62,000 bases of DNA from Gnetum montanum (GCA_015680685.1 MNCI01025343.1:210481-272480), one strand, 5' to 3'; shown: positions 12,191 through 24,675, numbered from the stretch's first letter. Translations and numbers: made by a program. Notes: a model not told the origin generated them from the sequence alone.

Positions 12191-12559
12191 TCAATGTATA
12201 GCATACAATTATACAAGGTGCAGTTGTGTGGTAAAAATTTGAAATGTCATTCCAGCATGCAACAAACGTATAGAACAAATGTGTGTGTGAAAATGCCTAT
12301 ATGCTATAGTCACAAAGCAAGAAGGCACCCAATGGTTAGTAACAGAAAATTTAAAAAATCAAAATTTTGCATGGAACCAACAAAAAAAATACTTATCAGT
12401 TTTTATATGGATAAATTAGATGAGATGGAAGAAATGAGGCAGAAACTTTCACAGTCTAGTTATCTAGAGGAATAATCTATTGATTGGGAATAGTTGAAAA
12501 TTTCTGAAGAACCAATGCCAAAACAAATGGAGCCAAAAATCTTACCTGAATCTCTAGAG

Positions 12560-13870
12560 TATGTATATGTAGATTATCAAAAGCCTGTAATCATTAATGC
12601 AAAGCTCACTAAAGACCAAAAGAAGAAGCCACTAGAAGTAGTGAAGTAGCCAAAAACATTTGTCTACTCATATGATAAGATAACATGGATCAATCCACAT
12701 ATATGCAAACACAGTATATACACAAATCTATTGGTGAAGCCTAGGCACCTATCACAATGTAAATTGAATCCTAAGTTGAAAGAGGTTGTGAAACAGGACA
12801 TTAATAAATGCCTTAAGATGGGATTCATTTACCAAGTTGTTGATAATGAGTGGGTTAGTGTACCGGTCATTGTTCCTAAAAAGGAAGGTAACTGGCGAGT
12901 TTCTATTAACTTCAAACCTCAGAACATGGCCATATTTAAAGATCATTTTCCTTTTCCATTTGTGAACCAGGCATTGGACACCACAATAGGGCATAAATAT
13001 GTGGCTACAGTCAAATTCAAATAGCTCAAAAAGGAAAAAAAACTAGGCCAAAAAAAACTTTTACAAGTCCGTAGGGGACTTTTGCACACAAAAAGATGTC
13101 AATTGGCCTGTACAACACTCCCGCTACATCTCAATGCCTAGTCCTCAGCATCTTCTGGAAATAGATCAATAACAAGATAGAGGTTTTCATGAATGATTTC
13201 TATACCTATGGGTTTGGTTTTTAGCAAGCCCTAGATAGGTTGCAACAAGTGCTCAACAATTTCATTGAAACAAACCTAAAGTTGAATTGGCAAAAAAGTC
13301 ACCTAATAGTCTAGAAAGGTATAGTTCTTGATCACAAAATTTTAAAAAAGGGGAGCAAGGTGGACCCAAAGAAAATCCAAGGAATAACCTAGTGACCTCA
13401 AACAATCAAAGATGTGAGGTCATTCCTTGAACACAAAGGATTCTATCGAAGCTTTATTGGAACCTTTCTAAGATTGCCAAGCTACTAGTGGAATCAACAA
13501 AGATGCTTATTTTGTGTGGATGGATGAATATACACGCACATTCAAAACTATTGAAGCAGAAGCCCAAGGACACTCCCATTCCACAAGCCCCTAATTGTTC
13601 CAAGTCATTCCAAATCATGATGGACACATCAAACTCTTCACTTGGGGGAATGCTGACATAGTAAATAATCAAAAACATCCATAATATATCCACTACACCA
13701 ACCGCAACATTACAAGTACATTGCTAAACTATACAACTATACAAAAAAAAAAAAAAACTGATTGCAATGGCGTATGCTTTTAAAACGTTTAGACACTATG
13801 TGCTTTGATATCTCATATTTAAGGGTACCAACCACAGTGCTATTTGATTTCTCATTAAGAAGTTGGTAGT
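12560..13870 (+). pseudogene. G1 reverse transcriptase and RNase H remnant
   Basis: The clearest part is 12731-13020: KLNPKLKEVVKQDINK, EWVSVPVIVPKKEGNWRVSI and FKDHFPFPFVNQALDTT, the fingers/palm start of gypsy RT. The FLDGYSGYNQ block of the family is deleted after 13020. The catalytic box is FMNDF at 13186-13200, where G3 has FMDDF, so one catalytic Asp is lost. RNase H follows (13560-13870): IMMD-like (near 13615), then NHSAI (near 13835). The ORF is cut at about 13871 by RTE-B. Integrase resumes only at 25248, so the RNase H end and first half of integrase are gone. Confidence 0.82.
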
Positions 13871-13871
13871 A

Positions 13872-15524
13872 AGCCTGACTCCAACAATGCCAGCCCTAAG
13901 CCTTGATGAGAAAGGAGCAAAGTTGGCATCAGGTTGGCAATCGATTGTAAAACCATGTCAAATATCATGGATGAGTCCTTTTTCACATTTTGCAGATGCT
14001 AGAGCCTTCCCCTAATGCGAGGTATATGAGTAAGGGCTTGCTAAGGTGTCTAGATGTTGTGGAAAGTGAGCAAGGATTTCCACATTAGGCAAATGGCAAC
14101 TAAGAACATTGGCACTCTCATTGAAAAAACTTTTGAAATTATTGATGCCATGAAAAAACAGAAAATTATCATTGTTTGCCTCTCAAAATTTGGCTGAAGG
14201 CTATACACTTTTCTACTCAGAAAAAATCATCAAAATAGAGTGGCAATCATTGTTGATCAATTTGTTCAAGTAAGGTCATTCAAGTATGCTGCCATAGTGA
14301 TCAAATTATAGACACAAAACTTGTACTTGGAAACAATATCATCAACATCATCAGTGTGTATGCTCCACACAATGACCTAGAAAATTCCATCAAGTAAGAT
14401 GTTTGGGATTCAATCAACCTAGTACTTCAAGGAATTCCCTAGCAATAAAGCATATGCAATGGAGGATATTTTAATAGTCATGTTAGATCTATGATAGAAT
14501 TCATAGATGACATGATTTTGGAGAACAAAATGAGATGAGAGATTCACTACTAAAATTTACAAGTGCTTGTGACCTTGCAATTGTAAATACCCATTTCCAA
14601 AAAAAAAAAGCAAAACATTTAATTATATATAAGAGTGGTATGGATAAAATAAAAATTAATTATTTTTTGTTGTACATAAGAGACTAGGCAATTTGCAAAG
14701 GCTGCAAGGTCATACATCCAAAGAGCCTTGCAATGCAACATTGATTAATGGTCATGGATTTAACTATATAGCACTTCAAAGATATCATGAAAAAAGGGAC
14801 TAAATGTATAAAATGATGGAATTTGAAGGAAGACAGAGATCACCTTACTCAAAGAATGATTGCTTAAAGAAGACACCTAGAACTGGGATTGTTCTACAAA
14901 TTTAATTTGGGACAAATAAAACGCTACATTTAGAAAATTGAAAAGGACATTTTGGGTAAAACAAAAGGCAATAAATACATTCCAAAGAAGATGTAGTGGT
15001 GGAGTGATGAAGTGCAACATGCTATCTAAGACAAGAAAGAATGCTTTAAGGAATGGCAACAAAGTGAAAACCAAGAAGATAGACTAAGGTATAAAATGGG
15101 AAAAAGGAGGCAAAAATAGCAATAGCCAATGTCAAACATAATGCCTTGGATGATTTCTATGAGAAACAAGCAACAAATTAAGGAAAAATATCTATATACA
15201 AATTGCTAAAAATTAAAAATTAGAAACAAGAAATGTAAAGACATTGATCATGTTAAATGCATTGAGGAGGTAAATGAAAGAAATTAACTCAAAGATAATG
15301 AAATTCTGGATAGAATGAAAATTTTATTTTCAAGATTTATTAAAAAAAGAATTTCCAAGAGAAGATATCCAAGAAGAATAACCAAATTTTGATTTGATTA
15401 ATGAAGTTCCCTTCTTTGAGGTGAAGACATCTTTATCAAAATGGAAAAGTTGTTGGACAAGATAACATTCCTGTAGAAGCTTGGAAAGCATTGAGAGATA
15501 CAAAAGTTTCATGGCTCACATAAT
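13872..15524 (+). pseudogene. RTE-B endonuclease and linker
   Basis: A diverged APE endonuclease (13900-14700). The region after it (14990-15160) is better kept: VVVE..., ERML/ECFKEWQQSENQEDRLR-type codons, YKMGKRR and DDFYEKQ (15150-15175), all typical of the RTE linker before RT. From 15380 the RT entry NFDLINEVPFFEVKTSLSKW appears, followed by DNIPVEAW-like and SWLT-like codons. Frameshifts and stops throughout. Its last ~160 bp are duplicated beyond L1-A. Confidence 0.78.
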
Positions 15525-15565
15525 CATTTTCAAGATTTATTAAAGGAAGAATTTCCAAGAGAAGA
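15325..15565 (+). repeat. Partial tandem duplication of RTE-B flanking L1-A
   Basis: Segment A (15325-15363, TTTTCAAGATTTATTAAAAA...) is followed by B (15364-15524, GATATCCAAGAAGAATAACC... to CATGGCTCACATAAT), then A again (15525-15565), then L1-A, then B again (17908-18069). The order A-B-A-[L1-A]-B means that a ~200-bp tandem duplication was split by L1-A at its second A/B joint. Confidence 0.8.
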
Positions 15566-15566
15566 A

Positions 15567-15592
15567 TTGCCACAAGCAGGTGCTTGTGGCAA
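15567..15592. repeat. Perfect inverted repeat at the L1-A 5' junction
   Basis: TTGCCACAAGC - AGGT - GCTTGTGGCAA: 11-bp arms with a 4-base spacer, placed directly at the truncation point. Confidence 0.9.
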
Positions 15593-15699
15593 TGGCACGC
15601 TTTGTGGCCGTTGTCAAACCCCCCCCCCCCCCCTGGGGGGTATGATCCAAGCCATTAATTGGCACATTCGTAATTTCGTTGGTTAGGCAGTAGAGGGGG

Positions 15700-17264
15700 A
15701 TGCAAACTGCATTTAGCTGGGTGGAATCAGATCACACACCCTTGGGCCACAAGGGGCCTGGGCATCTTCAAGTTTGAGGACGAAATGACACTTGGACAAT
15801 AGCACCTACTTTTACGTTTCACCCGCCAAGGTGCAAAGACAGCCCAATGGATGCAGATAATGAACGGCAAGTACATCAGGTGGCAAATTAGGGCACATGA
15901 TTTGAGACCGTGGCAAACACTTTGCACCCATGCGCAACGCATGTAGCTGTGGGGATGGTTGGATTTTGAGCCACGCCAACTTTTATCTTTTGTCTACCCA
16001 TCGGTGCCAAGATGGAAGTAGGTCTAGCAAGGGTGACTACCTGAAAAAATTAAAGTTTTCATGTGGCTCCTCGAAAGCAATGCCCTGCCTATTCGGGCGA
16101 ATTTAAGGAGGCACAGACTCGATATTGATGTCACCTGCCCTCTCTACAAGGGTGGGCCCAAAACCGTCATGCACTTCGCTTTTCAATGCCCCTACATGTA
16201 CACCACATGGCACGCGACAAGATGGCTTCCCTCTCTATTGCTCTAGGGAAACTCCAAGGCCACATTACTTTTATGGAAGGCTTGGAACGCCTAGAATCAT
16301 AAAGTCTTTTACCAACGCCGCTTGCGCCCAGGCAAAGGGCGAAATTATTTTGCCCACTACCCGAGGGTTGCAAGACACTGACATGTTCTTTTCTGGGCCA
16401 GTGCAACACATGTAAAGTCGGCAGGTGCCCATGTCCACTCTACCACCGGTTTGGAGTCGGGCTGCTAAGCTAGTTGACCAGTTCTTTGTCCAATTTGGCA
16501 ATGGTTCCAAGCTTCAAGGTACACACTTCGCATTATTGAAATGCTTGAAATTGGAAACCAGGGTTAACCTGCCCTACTTTTTTCTAGCTGTCTTGCAACA
16601 ACAGAAGAGAGGGCACCATTTTGGGCTTATTTTGGCCCTTTGGCAAGGGGCGGCAGGGGCATGACCAGTGGTGGGACTGTCTGGGCCTTTTGGGTCTTTC
16701 CAGTCGGGGGTAGGTCCATCTAGTTCTTCTAGGTCCTCCCAGTTGTGGAATGGTTTAACACCTGCAATGGTGTACATGCAAAAGCAGGCTGGCCTTTGAG
16801 GGCTAGACGTTTCAAGCCCTATGGTTGTGGTGGATGCATCTCCGCTGGAGGAGTCTGGGTGCAATGTGTTGCTAGCGGAGGAGCTCAACTATGCAGTGAA
16901 GGAAGTGGCAACCGCAACTCAGGCCAAAGAGAGACAGGCTTGGGAGCCCAAATGGGAGGAAACCCTCATTTTGGCGCAGGCCAACCTGGAAGCCTGCTTC
17001 CAGGAGCAGAAGCTGCTTCAGTAGCAAACCTTGATGGCAAAGGGGGCTCGGGCCCGGATAGCTAACGAGCTCTGTGCCCAAGTTCATGAGGAGTTGCTGC
17101 AGGAGGAGGCCACTTGCAAAGAACGTGAGAGACGGAGTGTGCAAAGTAGGCTCAAGAGCAAGAAGAAGAAAGGTAGAGACAAAGGTAGCTGGATTGGGCG
17201 CATGAGTAGAGCGTGTGACAATGGCTTCAAGATGGGAGATGCCCATATTTTGTGCTGGGCATAA
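15700..17264 (+). pseudogene. L1-A ORF2 C-terminus: zf-RVT region plus coiled-coil extension
   Basis: The start resembles the post-RT region of plant L1 (RGLGIFKFEDE-like, then WMQIMNGKYIRW-like near 15850). 16040-16240 is a zf-RVT region: EKIKVFMWLLESNALPIRAN, then CPLY...H...C, with one zinc Cys changed to Tyr. An extension follows that I also see in L1-B and L1-C: LVDQFFVQFGN (near 16470), LILALWQ (near 16630), and then a Glu/Lys/Arg-rich helix-prone stretch (16820-17260) with EELNYAVKEVATATQAKERQ and a basic KSKKKKGRDK tail. I do not know what the extension does; it may aid oligomerisation or RNA binding. Frames shift several times. Confidence 0.78.
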
Positions 17265-17907
17265 ATTATGAGTGCTCATGGGGGCCTCTCAGGTGACACA
17301 TCCGTTGTACATTCGCACGTTTCCACCTAGACGATGGGCATTCAACCGCAAAGAGGAGTCATCGTGAGGCTACCATGCAGGCAATCCAACAGGTGGCCAA
17401 TTTTGTGGACTCTAAGTTGCATCACAATACATGGGATATCCTCCATGCTCTTGAACAACTGCACTACGCATGTCATGGGCTACCTAGGCACCCGTAGTGT
17501 ATTTGGGATCTCGTGGGCCCAGTTCACATTTCCCTCCTATGGCCAAGGGTGCTGCTCTTGTTGCTTCCTATTGGCCGATCTGGCCTTATTTCATTGTACA
17601 TGTCCAATGCGTCTGGGCGTGGGGGTTGGGGCTCAACATTTACCCCCTCCCCCCTATTTTTGGTAAATTGTCAATTGGGGTCTGTGTTGGGTTTGGACAG
17701 AGGCAACTCCCCCCTATTTTGGTGAATTGTTGTTGGGGTCTATGTTGGGTCTAGCCAAGCGCAGCTGGCCTAGGGTTGGGGATGTCTATCTCTCCCCATT
17801 GGCAATTTGGTCTGTGTTGGCCACCTTTGGTGGCCCTGATTTGTACTTTTAGTTTTTCTTTTCCAGTAATTTAATTTAATCTCAAACATTCTCTCCAAAA
17901 AAAAAAA

Positions 17908-18768
17908 GATATCCAAGAAGAATAACCCAGTTTTGATTTGATTAATAAAGTTCCCTTCTTGGAGGTGAAGACATCTTTATCAAAATGGAAAAGCTATTGG
18001 ATAATATAACATTCCTGTAGAAGCTTGGAAAGCATTGAAAGATACAAAAGTTTCATGGCTCACATAATTATTTAACAAAATTTTGGACAATGAAAAAATG
18101 CCCAAAAATTAGAGAAACAATATTATTGTTCCCATCTAAAAGAATAAAAGAGATGTGCAAAAATATACAAACTATAGAGGAATCAAGATAATAAGCCATA
18201 CTATGAAGATATAGTAGAGAGTCATAGAGCAATGTCTTAGACTTGAATCAATAGTATTAAAAAATAAATTTAAATTTATACCAAGGAGACCTACTATAGA
18301 GGCTTTTTTCTTGATACAATAATTAATGAAGAATTTTAGAAAACATAGAAAAATCTACATATATTCTTTGCTAACTTGGCAAAAGCATATGATAAAGTGC
18401 CTAGAGATATTATTTGGTAAGCCCTGCAAAGGAAAAACGTTTCTCATAAATATAGTAAGGTAATTCAAGACATGTATGAAAAAGCTACTGCTAGAATTCG
18501 AACTTGTGGAATCACATTTGGTTTTCCAATCATAGTATATCTACATCAAGGGTCTACACCTAGCCCATACTTATATGTTGTTATAGATGAATTAACAAAC
18601 CTTACAGAGGAGAAACATTTCTAATAAATATAGTAAGGAAACTCAAGACATATGAAAAAGCTACTATGAGAATTAAAACAATTTATAGAATCACATCTAA
18701 TTTTCCAATCATAGTATGTCTACAACAAGGGTTTGCATGTAGCCCATACTTAAATGCTATTGTTATGG
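17908..18768 (+). pseudogene. RTE-B reverse transcriptase, first part
   Basis: Resumes with the duplicated NFDLINKVPF entry. Then come ILDNEKMPK-like (near 18090), the YRGIKI/IMSH segment (18170-18205), and FANLAKAYDKVPRDIIW at 18367-18417, where related elements have FIDLEKAYDKVP, so the catalytic Asp is Asn here. HQGSTPSPYLYVVIDELT (near 18550) is the palm segment before the YxDD-type box. It stops at the L1-B target site. Confidence 0.82.
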
Positions 18769-18769
18769 A
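18434..18769 (+). repeat. 179-bp tandem duplication inside RTE-B RT
   Basis: AACGTTTCTCATAAATATAG (18435) and AACATTTCTAATAAATATAG (near 18613) begin two collinear copies, each running through CCAATCATAGTAT..., CAAGGG and CCCATACTTA. The period is 179 bp, measured at CATAGTAT (18531 and 18710). The copies differ at many sites, so the event is old. Confidence 0.85.
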
Positions 18770-18809
18770 AATACATGGAACTTCTAACATTATAGGTCCA
18801 AGGGAGGTG

Positions 18810-19880
18810 ATGAGCAAGGACGAGAGCAAGGGAGAGCATGCAATCAAAGGAAGAAGCCAGGAGGCATTGCTAAGCTTAGAGGGAGTTGTTGCTATGGCTG
18901 GTGCAATGGCAAGAAGAGTTGGAAGTTGGGTGGAAGAGACTTTGGTGGCTAGAGATTGTGACTTTGGGAGTAAAGAGTGGGGGCGAGCTAAGGTTGTGAC
19001 CCTCATCAATGATGAACAAGGTTTCTAGTCTATTGCACTTCCCAAATCCCCTTTGGGAGTTGAGGGACAGAGGCATCCAAGAGGTCTTGCAAACTAGAGG
19101 GAAGCTCTGCTTGAAAATGACAAAGGTTCAAACAATAGAAAGACTTCTGCTCCTAGAGCGAAGCCTCGTTGAAAAGTCCATGTCCACTAAAGCAAGTCCA
19201 TGAGTTGAACAAATTTCAAAGTGGATGACAACTACCTGACAAATCATGGAGGTGGAAGTTAGAGTTTTGCTAGGGGAACTCCCTTTCTTTGTCTTCTAAA
19301 CCCTAGAAGCTCATGAGAAGGTGCCCCAAGGGGGGCCATGGTTCTTTGGTGTTCAATGTTTAGCCCTTACTCACTAGTAACCAAGGGCTCATAAGGATCC
19401 TAAGCTTTTTGACTACCTTTTGGTATGGGTGCGGGTTTCAGGGATTCCCTAGGAATATGCAACTAGGGGCTCATAAGGATCTTGAGTTTTTTTGACTACC
19501 TTCGAGTATGGATGTAGGCTTCAAGGGTTCCCTAGGAGTTCTAAACCAATTCCTTTCTCAAGGCACTAGTAGGTTTCTTCCATAAGTTTATTTCATTTGA
19601 CAAGTTTAATGCTTTTCAAGCACAAATAGGTTATGTCCCATTCTATGTGGCATTATATCAAGGAGAAGAATCTCCTCAAAGAAATTTAGATGGAAAAACC
19701 GTATGGGATTGAATCTTTGGTTGTTGAGTATGAAAATGTCCTAGTTGAGTAGAGAAATCTGGTCATGAAATAGGGATGTGATTTTCATGATAAGGCTAAT
19801 CATGTGACAAAGGACTGTAGAGTTTAACTTTGGTGAGAGGGTAGGGTGATGGCCTCCACTCCTGCCCCGACTAAGACATG
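18810..19880 (+). pseudogene. L1-B ORF1 (gag-like, zinc knuckle)
   Basis: ORF1 proteins bind the LINE RNA. The longest open stretch (18666-19028) starts in RTE sequence, so only its part from about 18781 belongs here. A degenerate DUF4283-like middle part leads to a zinc knuckle near 19770-19815: C-D-F-H-D-K-A-N-H-V-T-K-D-C, a C-x2-C-x4-H-x4-C box whose second Cys has become His. A proline/threonine-rich segment follows (STPAPTKTCP). Recognition rests mainly on the zinc knuckle and on its place ahead of ORF2. Confidence 0.6.
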
Positions 19881-19969
19881 TCCCCTAGGAGATTGTTCAA
19901 AAGGGATTTTATGATGTTGTTTGTTTATAGTAAACAAAGCTATGAAGCTCTTAGAGAGGACTTTTAAGC

Positions 19970-22900
19970 TGAAATAGGTGGCACACTATTTGTTGATGCA
20001 AGGGGTCATGCTAGCGGTTCACCTATGATTACCAAACTGTAGGCTAATCATGTCTTTGAGTCTGACTAGAATCTAAATGTTTTCATTCTAGAAGGTAATA
20101 TCTAGGTTACAAATTTCTTTGGGCCACAAGGAGTTTAGGATAGAATTAGGAAGCTCTCTAGTATTGTTGAGAAGATCCAGGATCATGGATCATCACTGGA
20201 GACTTTAATCAAAGACTCTATTCTTGGCAAAAATCTCTAGATGATCATACCTCACCACCAGGTAGTAATGATTGCTTTGACTTTTTATCTCAGTTTAGCA
20301 TGACTGATCCAAAAATTCAAGGCTGTAAATTCACATGAAACAATGGCCAAATGGGAGTTGACAAAGTCCAATCATGGACAGATAGGGTCTCAATAGTACC
20401 CAAATTCTTCTGCAATTTCAGATTGGATTGGTTGTCTTAGATAGAAGAGCCTTGAATCATAGGTTGCTCCTCTTAGTGGATAATGGGGACAAGAGGATTT
20501 CTACTTCTTTTAAGTGTGAACAGTCGTGGTTGAATAAGCCATGGTTTAGGAGTTATGTCCTAAAGGCTTGGAGTAGGTATCTTGACCATAGAGACCCTCG
20601 AGACTTTCTCAAACAAGCTCTTGCTTAATTTAAAAGAAGGGTCAAATCTCAACCAAAGTAGGACAAATTCACTTTCAAGTTCCATAAAGATCAGATCTTA
20701 CAGGAGCTTAAATATATCCAATCACTGCAGGAGCAAGACCATAGACTAGCTTAGTTAGAAATGGATGCCCTACACGAGCCTCAATTGTTATCATAGAAGA
20801 AAGAGATGTACTAGAACGAATGATCATAGGTGCAGTGGCTCAAAGATAGGGACAAAAACATGAAGTTCTTCTTTGCAACAGCCAAAGCCAACAAAAATGC
20901 AAGGAAAATTTACATCATGCACATTAGGAATAAGATTACTTTTGATCAGGATAAGATTACTAGAGCTACTGAGGAATACTAGAAAAGAATGTGGTCTGGA
21001 GGAGCTTCCTCCCCCATCTCAATTCCAATAAAAAAGGTACCTTCATCTCAAGATAACTTGCGGCTAATGGCCCCAATATCAAAGTTCAAAATGGCTAATG
21101 TTGTCTTCACTAGGAATACGAGGAAGGCATTGGGCCCAGATGGCTGGCCAATCGAATTTTTCATAGAGTTTTTTAATATTCTTAACAACAACTTGATTGA
21201 TGCTTTTAATTTGATGCTCCAAAAAGGGCAGGTCTAGAAGGAGTTGAACTATTCCAAAATTGTGTTGATCCCTAAATTTAGGGATTCCCTCCTTCCCTCA
21301 AATTATCGGCCAGTTAGGGTTTGCAACACATTGCTTAGTGCCATTACTAAAGTATTGGAGAGACATCAAAAGCTAGCTTCATGAAAGGAAGATAAATTTA
21401 GGACCAAATACTCCTCCTGCAGGCAATTATGCACTCCATCAACCAAGCACACTTTCCAGGTATGTTCCTCAAATTTGATATTGCTAAGGTCTATAATTTT
21501 GTTGAATGACATGCGCTACCAAAGATTATGTTAGGAAAAGGGTTCAATGGGAGATTTGTCCAATTATGCGTACATATCCAAGAGTCTGGAACATTTTCCT
21601 TTGATTTTAACAATCATCTCAAGTGTCTTTCCTCCCCTCAATAGGGCCTATGAGATGGGAACCCCCTTTCCCCTTACTTGTATGTTTTAGCCATGAATAC
21701 AATGAATGACTACTATAGGGCAAAAGGTGTTCATGGGCTCTTGGTAGAAGGGATCACCTGCATTGCCAGCCATTATGTAGATGATAGCATTCTGACCACC
21801 AAAGCCATCGTTCCTAAAGCAGCCACTATCAAACAAGCTCTTAACCACATGGACCGAGAATTGGGACCTCACATTAATTAGAATAAATCACAAGGCCATT
21901 TCATTCATACAAAGGCTAGTATAAGAGGTAGAATTTGAAGATTCCTTGGGATTGGAAATAACATTACCCAAGACGTTTATCTAAAAATCCCTATTTTTTC
22001 TTGGAATAGAGTTCGAACTTGGAATAATTTCTTGTAGAAGATCCAAAGTCAGGTTGACCACTAGACTACATGATTCCTTACTAGCAAGAGCAAATGTGCA
22101 AGTTCAATCTTGGTTGCAATTACCAGGTATGTGGCATCTGTTTATGAACCACCAAAGAAGGTTATCAATAAGGTGAAAGGCCTCATTGGGGACTTTTTTT
22201 GGTCAAGAGGAAAGGAAACCTCTAAACTGCATTTAGTCTATTAAGAAAAAGTGTCTCAACCAAGAAAGGCTAGTCGCCTGGGGGTACCCAGATTTGAAGA
22301 TTATATCATGATGTGCCAACAAAATTTAATTAGCCAAGTGCAACAGAATGATGACACCTCCTGAATTCAAATTATGAGGCAAAAATATAAGCTATGGAGG
22401 GCGCACTCCAATGCTTCCTTAACCAGGAAAACTTTTATGTGCTCATCATGCCTTAATTACACAACTGCAATTATCTATTTATTAGATGGAAAACTAGTTA
22501 TATCACCATCATTATCCCACCATGCAGGCCCGTTACATTCCATGGTAGGCTAGGCTACCGAAAAAGATAAAAGTGTTCATTTGGCTATTATAGCGATGTG
22601 CGGTTCCAACACAAACTTTCCTTGTCATGCATGGTCTGAACATAGATCAGCGTTGTGTTCCCTGCAATGATGACACACCCAGATCTACAAACCACCTCTT
22701 CTTCCATTGCTACTACTCTAAGCTCGTGTGGGATTGTTCTAGCATTAATAGGAGCTTGCTGATTACAAGAGATTCACCAGCTACTTTGCTGTTATGGGCA
22801 CTATGGAAGGTGCATGACTCGGTTATTTTTAGGTCTACCCCTCTACCGATTCCAGCGTCTATTGCACATACCACCTAGTGCATGTGGAAGACGGCAACTT

Positions 22901-24110
22901 GCACTATGGAGGTTTTAAGTACTATGGAGTCAGATTGTTTCTCCTTTTAACAAAATGAGAAGCTTTGGGAGATCGATGTGGCTATTGGGTGAGATGTTCT
23001 GTTGCCACAGCTTCTTGGGTAAGAGGATTTTAACTACAACCAATGCTTCTCTAGATGGTGTGCGGATGCAACTTGGTTCTAGGTGACGCAAATTTGCTTG
23101 ACCAAGGAGGCCATTGGGAACTATCTCAGAATTCCTTGTTTTAGCAAGCTTTTGGGGACAGCTTGCATGAGGCTACTTCCTTCTCTTGGGGCATAGTTCC
23201 ATGGACTTCTAGCGGCTAGGTTCTGTGGTCCAAGCTCCCTCCCCTATGGCAACCGGCGGCAGAAATGATTGAGAAATTTTTTGTACAATCTAGAAATCTC
23301 TGGAAGCCATAGGACATCCAGTCCACTTTTATGTGGTGTCTCCAACTTCAATAACCAGCCAACCTTCCAAACTTCTTTAGGGCTGCCCTGAAAAAGAGAC
23401 AAACTAGCAAACATTCAAGGCTAATTATTGCACTATGGCAGGCAGCCAAAAGAAACTACACTGGTACACCCTCTTTGGGATTTCAAGACTTTATACATGT
23501 CTGCAAGCGTTGCTTTACAGCGTTAGATTCTTCTAGGTCCAAGGCTTTGGCCTCTACTACATCTAGACCACTCACAATGCCTAGGTCGTTCATTGTCTCG
23601 GGCAGGAGAAGGTGTGTGCGAAGGATGAGATAGGGGTGGATCATGGCTCGTGGGGTCCAATGAAGCTTTCATTCTTTTCTGTTAAAGAACAGCTAAAAGT
23701 AGACTTGGCAGCAGAGTCCAAGCACAGCTAGAGTAAAGTGGATGACAAACTTGCTTAGGCAGTACAATAGAGGGTAGCAGAAATCAAACACAGGTTGAAG
23801 CAGCAGACCAAAGCCAATCTTTTAATGGCCACTAAATATATGGAAATTTGACTCAAATGGAAGGCCAAAAAACAGTCGCAACTTCAAGAGGAAGAAGCCA
23901 GGATGAGATGGAAGAGCAAGGAGCTATAGCTTCATTTCAGGATGAAGAATGAGCTATGGAACCGCATCAAAGTGAAGCTTCTACAGGGAGCGGAGTTGGC
24001 ATGTCCCAGAGAGCAAGAGGAGCTCAAGCGGCAAAAGGCTGAATGCCAAGAGCAGGAGGAGATGAGGAGGCAACTTCAAAAATAACATGCTACTAATATT
24101 AAAGATTGGC
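19970..24110 (+). pseudogene. L1-B ORF2: endonuclease, RT, zf-RVT, coiled-coil tail
   Basis: Multi-domain LINE polymerase that nicks the target and copies the RNA. The endonuclease has WIITGDFNQRLYSW near 20185. RT entry RKALGPDGWPIEFF lies in 21090-21237, LIPKF...NYRPVRVCN near 21265-21325, FLKFDIAKVYNFV near 21465, GNPLSPYLYVLAMN near 21660, and the catalytic YVDD at 21774-21785, intact. zf-RVT follows (22560-22760): KIKVFIWLL, RCVPC at 22651-22665 and a NHLFFHC box, zinc residues kept. The tail carries EKFFVQSRNLW (near 23270), LIIALWQAAK (near 23425), and a Glu/Lys/Gln-rich coiled coil (23680-24090). Numerous stops between blocks. Confidence 0.85.
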
Positions 24111-24663
24111 TAACCACCAGGGAATGCCCTTACGTTATGCTAGGGGTTAACTCTTACACTCCTTGGGATGATCTTCATGTTTATATCAGGTGTGTCTCTT
24201 TCTCCTGTCATTCAAATAAGCCGACTGGTGTCAATGAAGCAGAAAAGAGAAAAAGACTACAAAAATAAGAAGGGCCAATTTTATTAGCTCCAAAGAGGAA
24301 AGGGATACGTTGAATGGGATTCACCATGATTTGAGGCCTCGATGCCCTTTCATCCAATTATCATTTACATAATGGTCTATGTGTTTTGTAAATTTGTCAA
24401 AGGTGTGTCTTTGAGGTTTATGGGGTTTCAAAGGAACCAATGTCATGAAGTGGGGCCCAAGTATTGTTTTAAGTGCCAATATACATCTCTTTTGTTATTA
24501 GAGGTAGATCTTTCTACATAGGGAGGACCCTCCTTGGTCTTTATGAATGTTATCAGAGTTCTTTTTTCCTAGAAGGAATAAATCTCCCCACCTTTCTTGG
24601 TTTGTACTTTGTACATTTTGTATCATAATACATGCTTGACCTTTTTCCAAATAAACAGAAAAA
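24111..24663 (+). other. L1-B 3' untranslated region
   Basis: Non-coding stretch between the coiled-coil codons and the A-rich tail. It ends TTTTTCCAAATAAACAG followed by A's. L1-A has a comparable T-rich end before its poly(A). Confidence 0.6.
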
Positions 24664-24675
24664 AAATACAAGGAA

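Larger units (their letters stand above)
15566..17907 (+). mobile_element. L1-A: 5'-truncated plant L1 LINE
   Basis: Inserted in RTE-B. It ends in a poly(A) tail (17897-17907) immediately followed by duplicated RTE-B sequence. Truncated to the C-terminal part of ORF2. The 5' junction has a perfect 11-bp hairpin (15567-15592) and a C15-T-G6 run (15619-15640). GC content is clearly higher than in the surrounding RTE sequence. No short target duplication is evident beyond the larger A/B duplication. Confidence 0.85.
18781..24663 (+). mobile_element. L1-B: near full-length plant L1 LINE inserted in RTE-B
   Basis: About 5.9 kb with ORF1, ORF2, a 3' UTR and an A-rich end (24657-24666). Flanked by AAATACATGGAA (18769-18780) and AAATACAAGGAA (24664-24675), a 12-bp target duplication with one mismatch. 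RTE-B resumes exactly after it with codons of the FADD-type box. All reading frames are broken. Confidence 0.87.

Noticed and set aside
16872-17279. 135-codon minus-strand ORF inside L1-A
   Set aside because: Antisense shadow of the L1 coiled-coil extension. GC-rich composition lengthens chance frames here.
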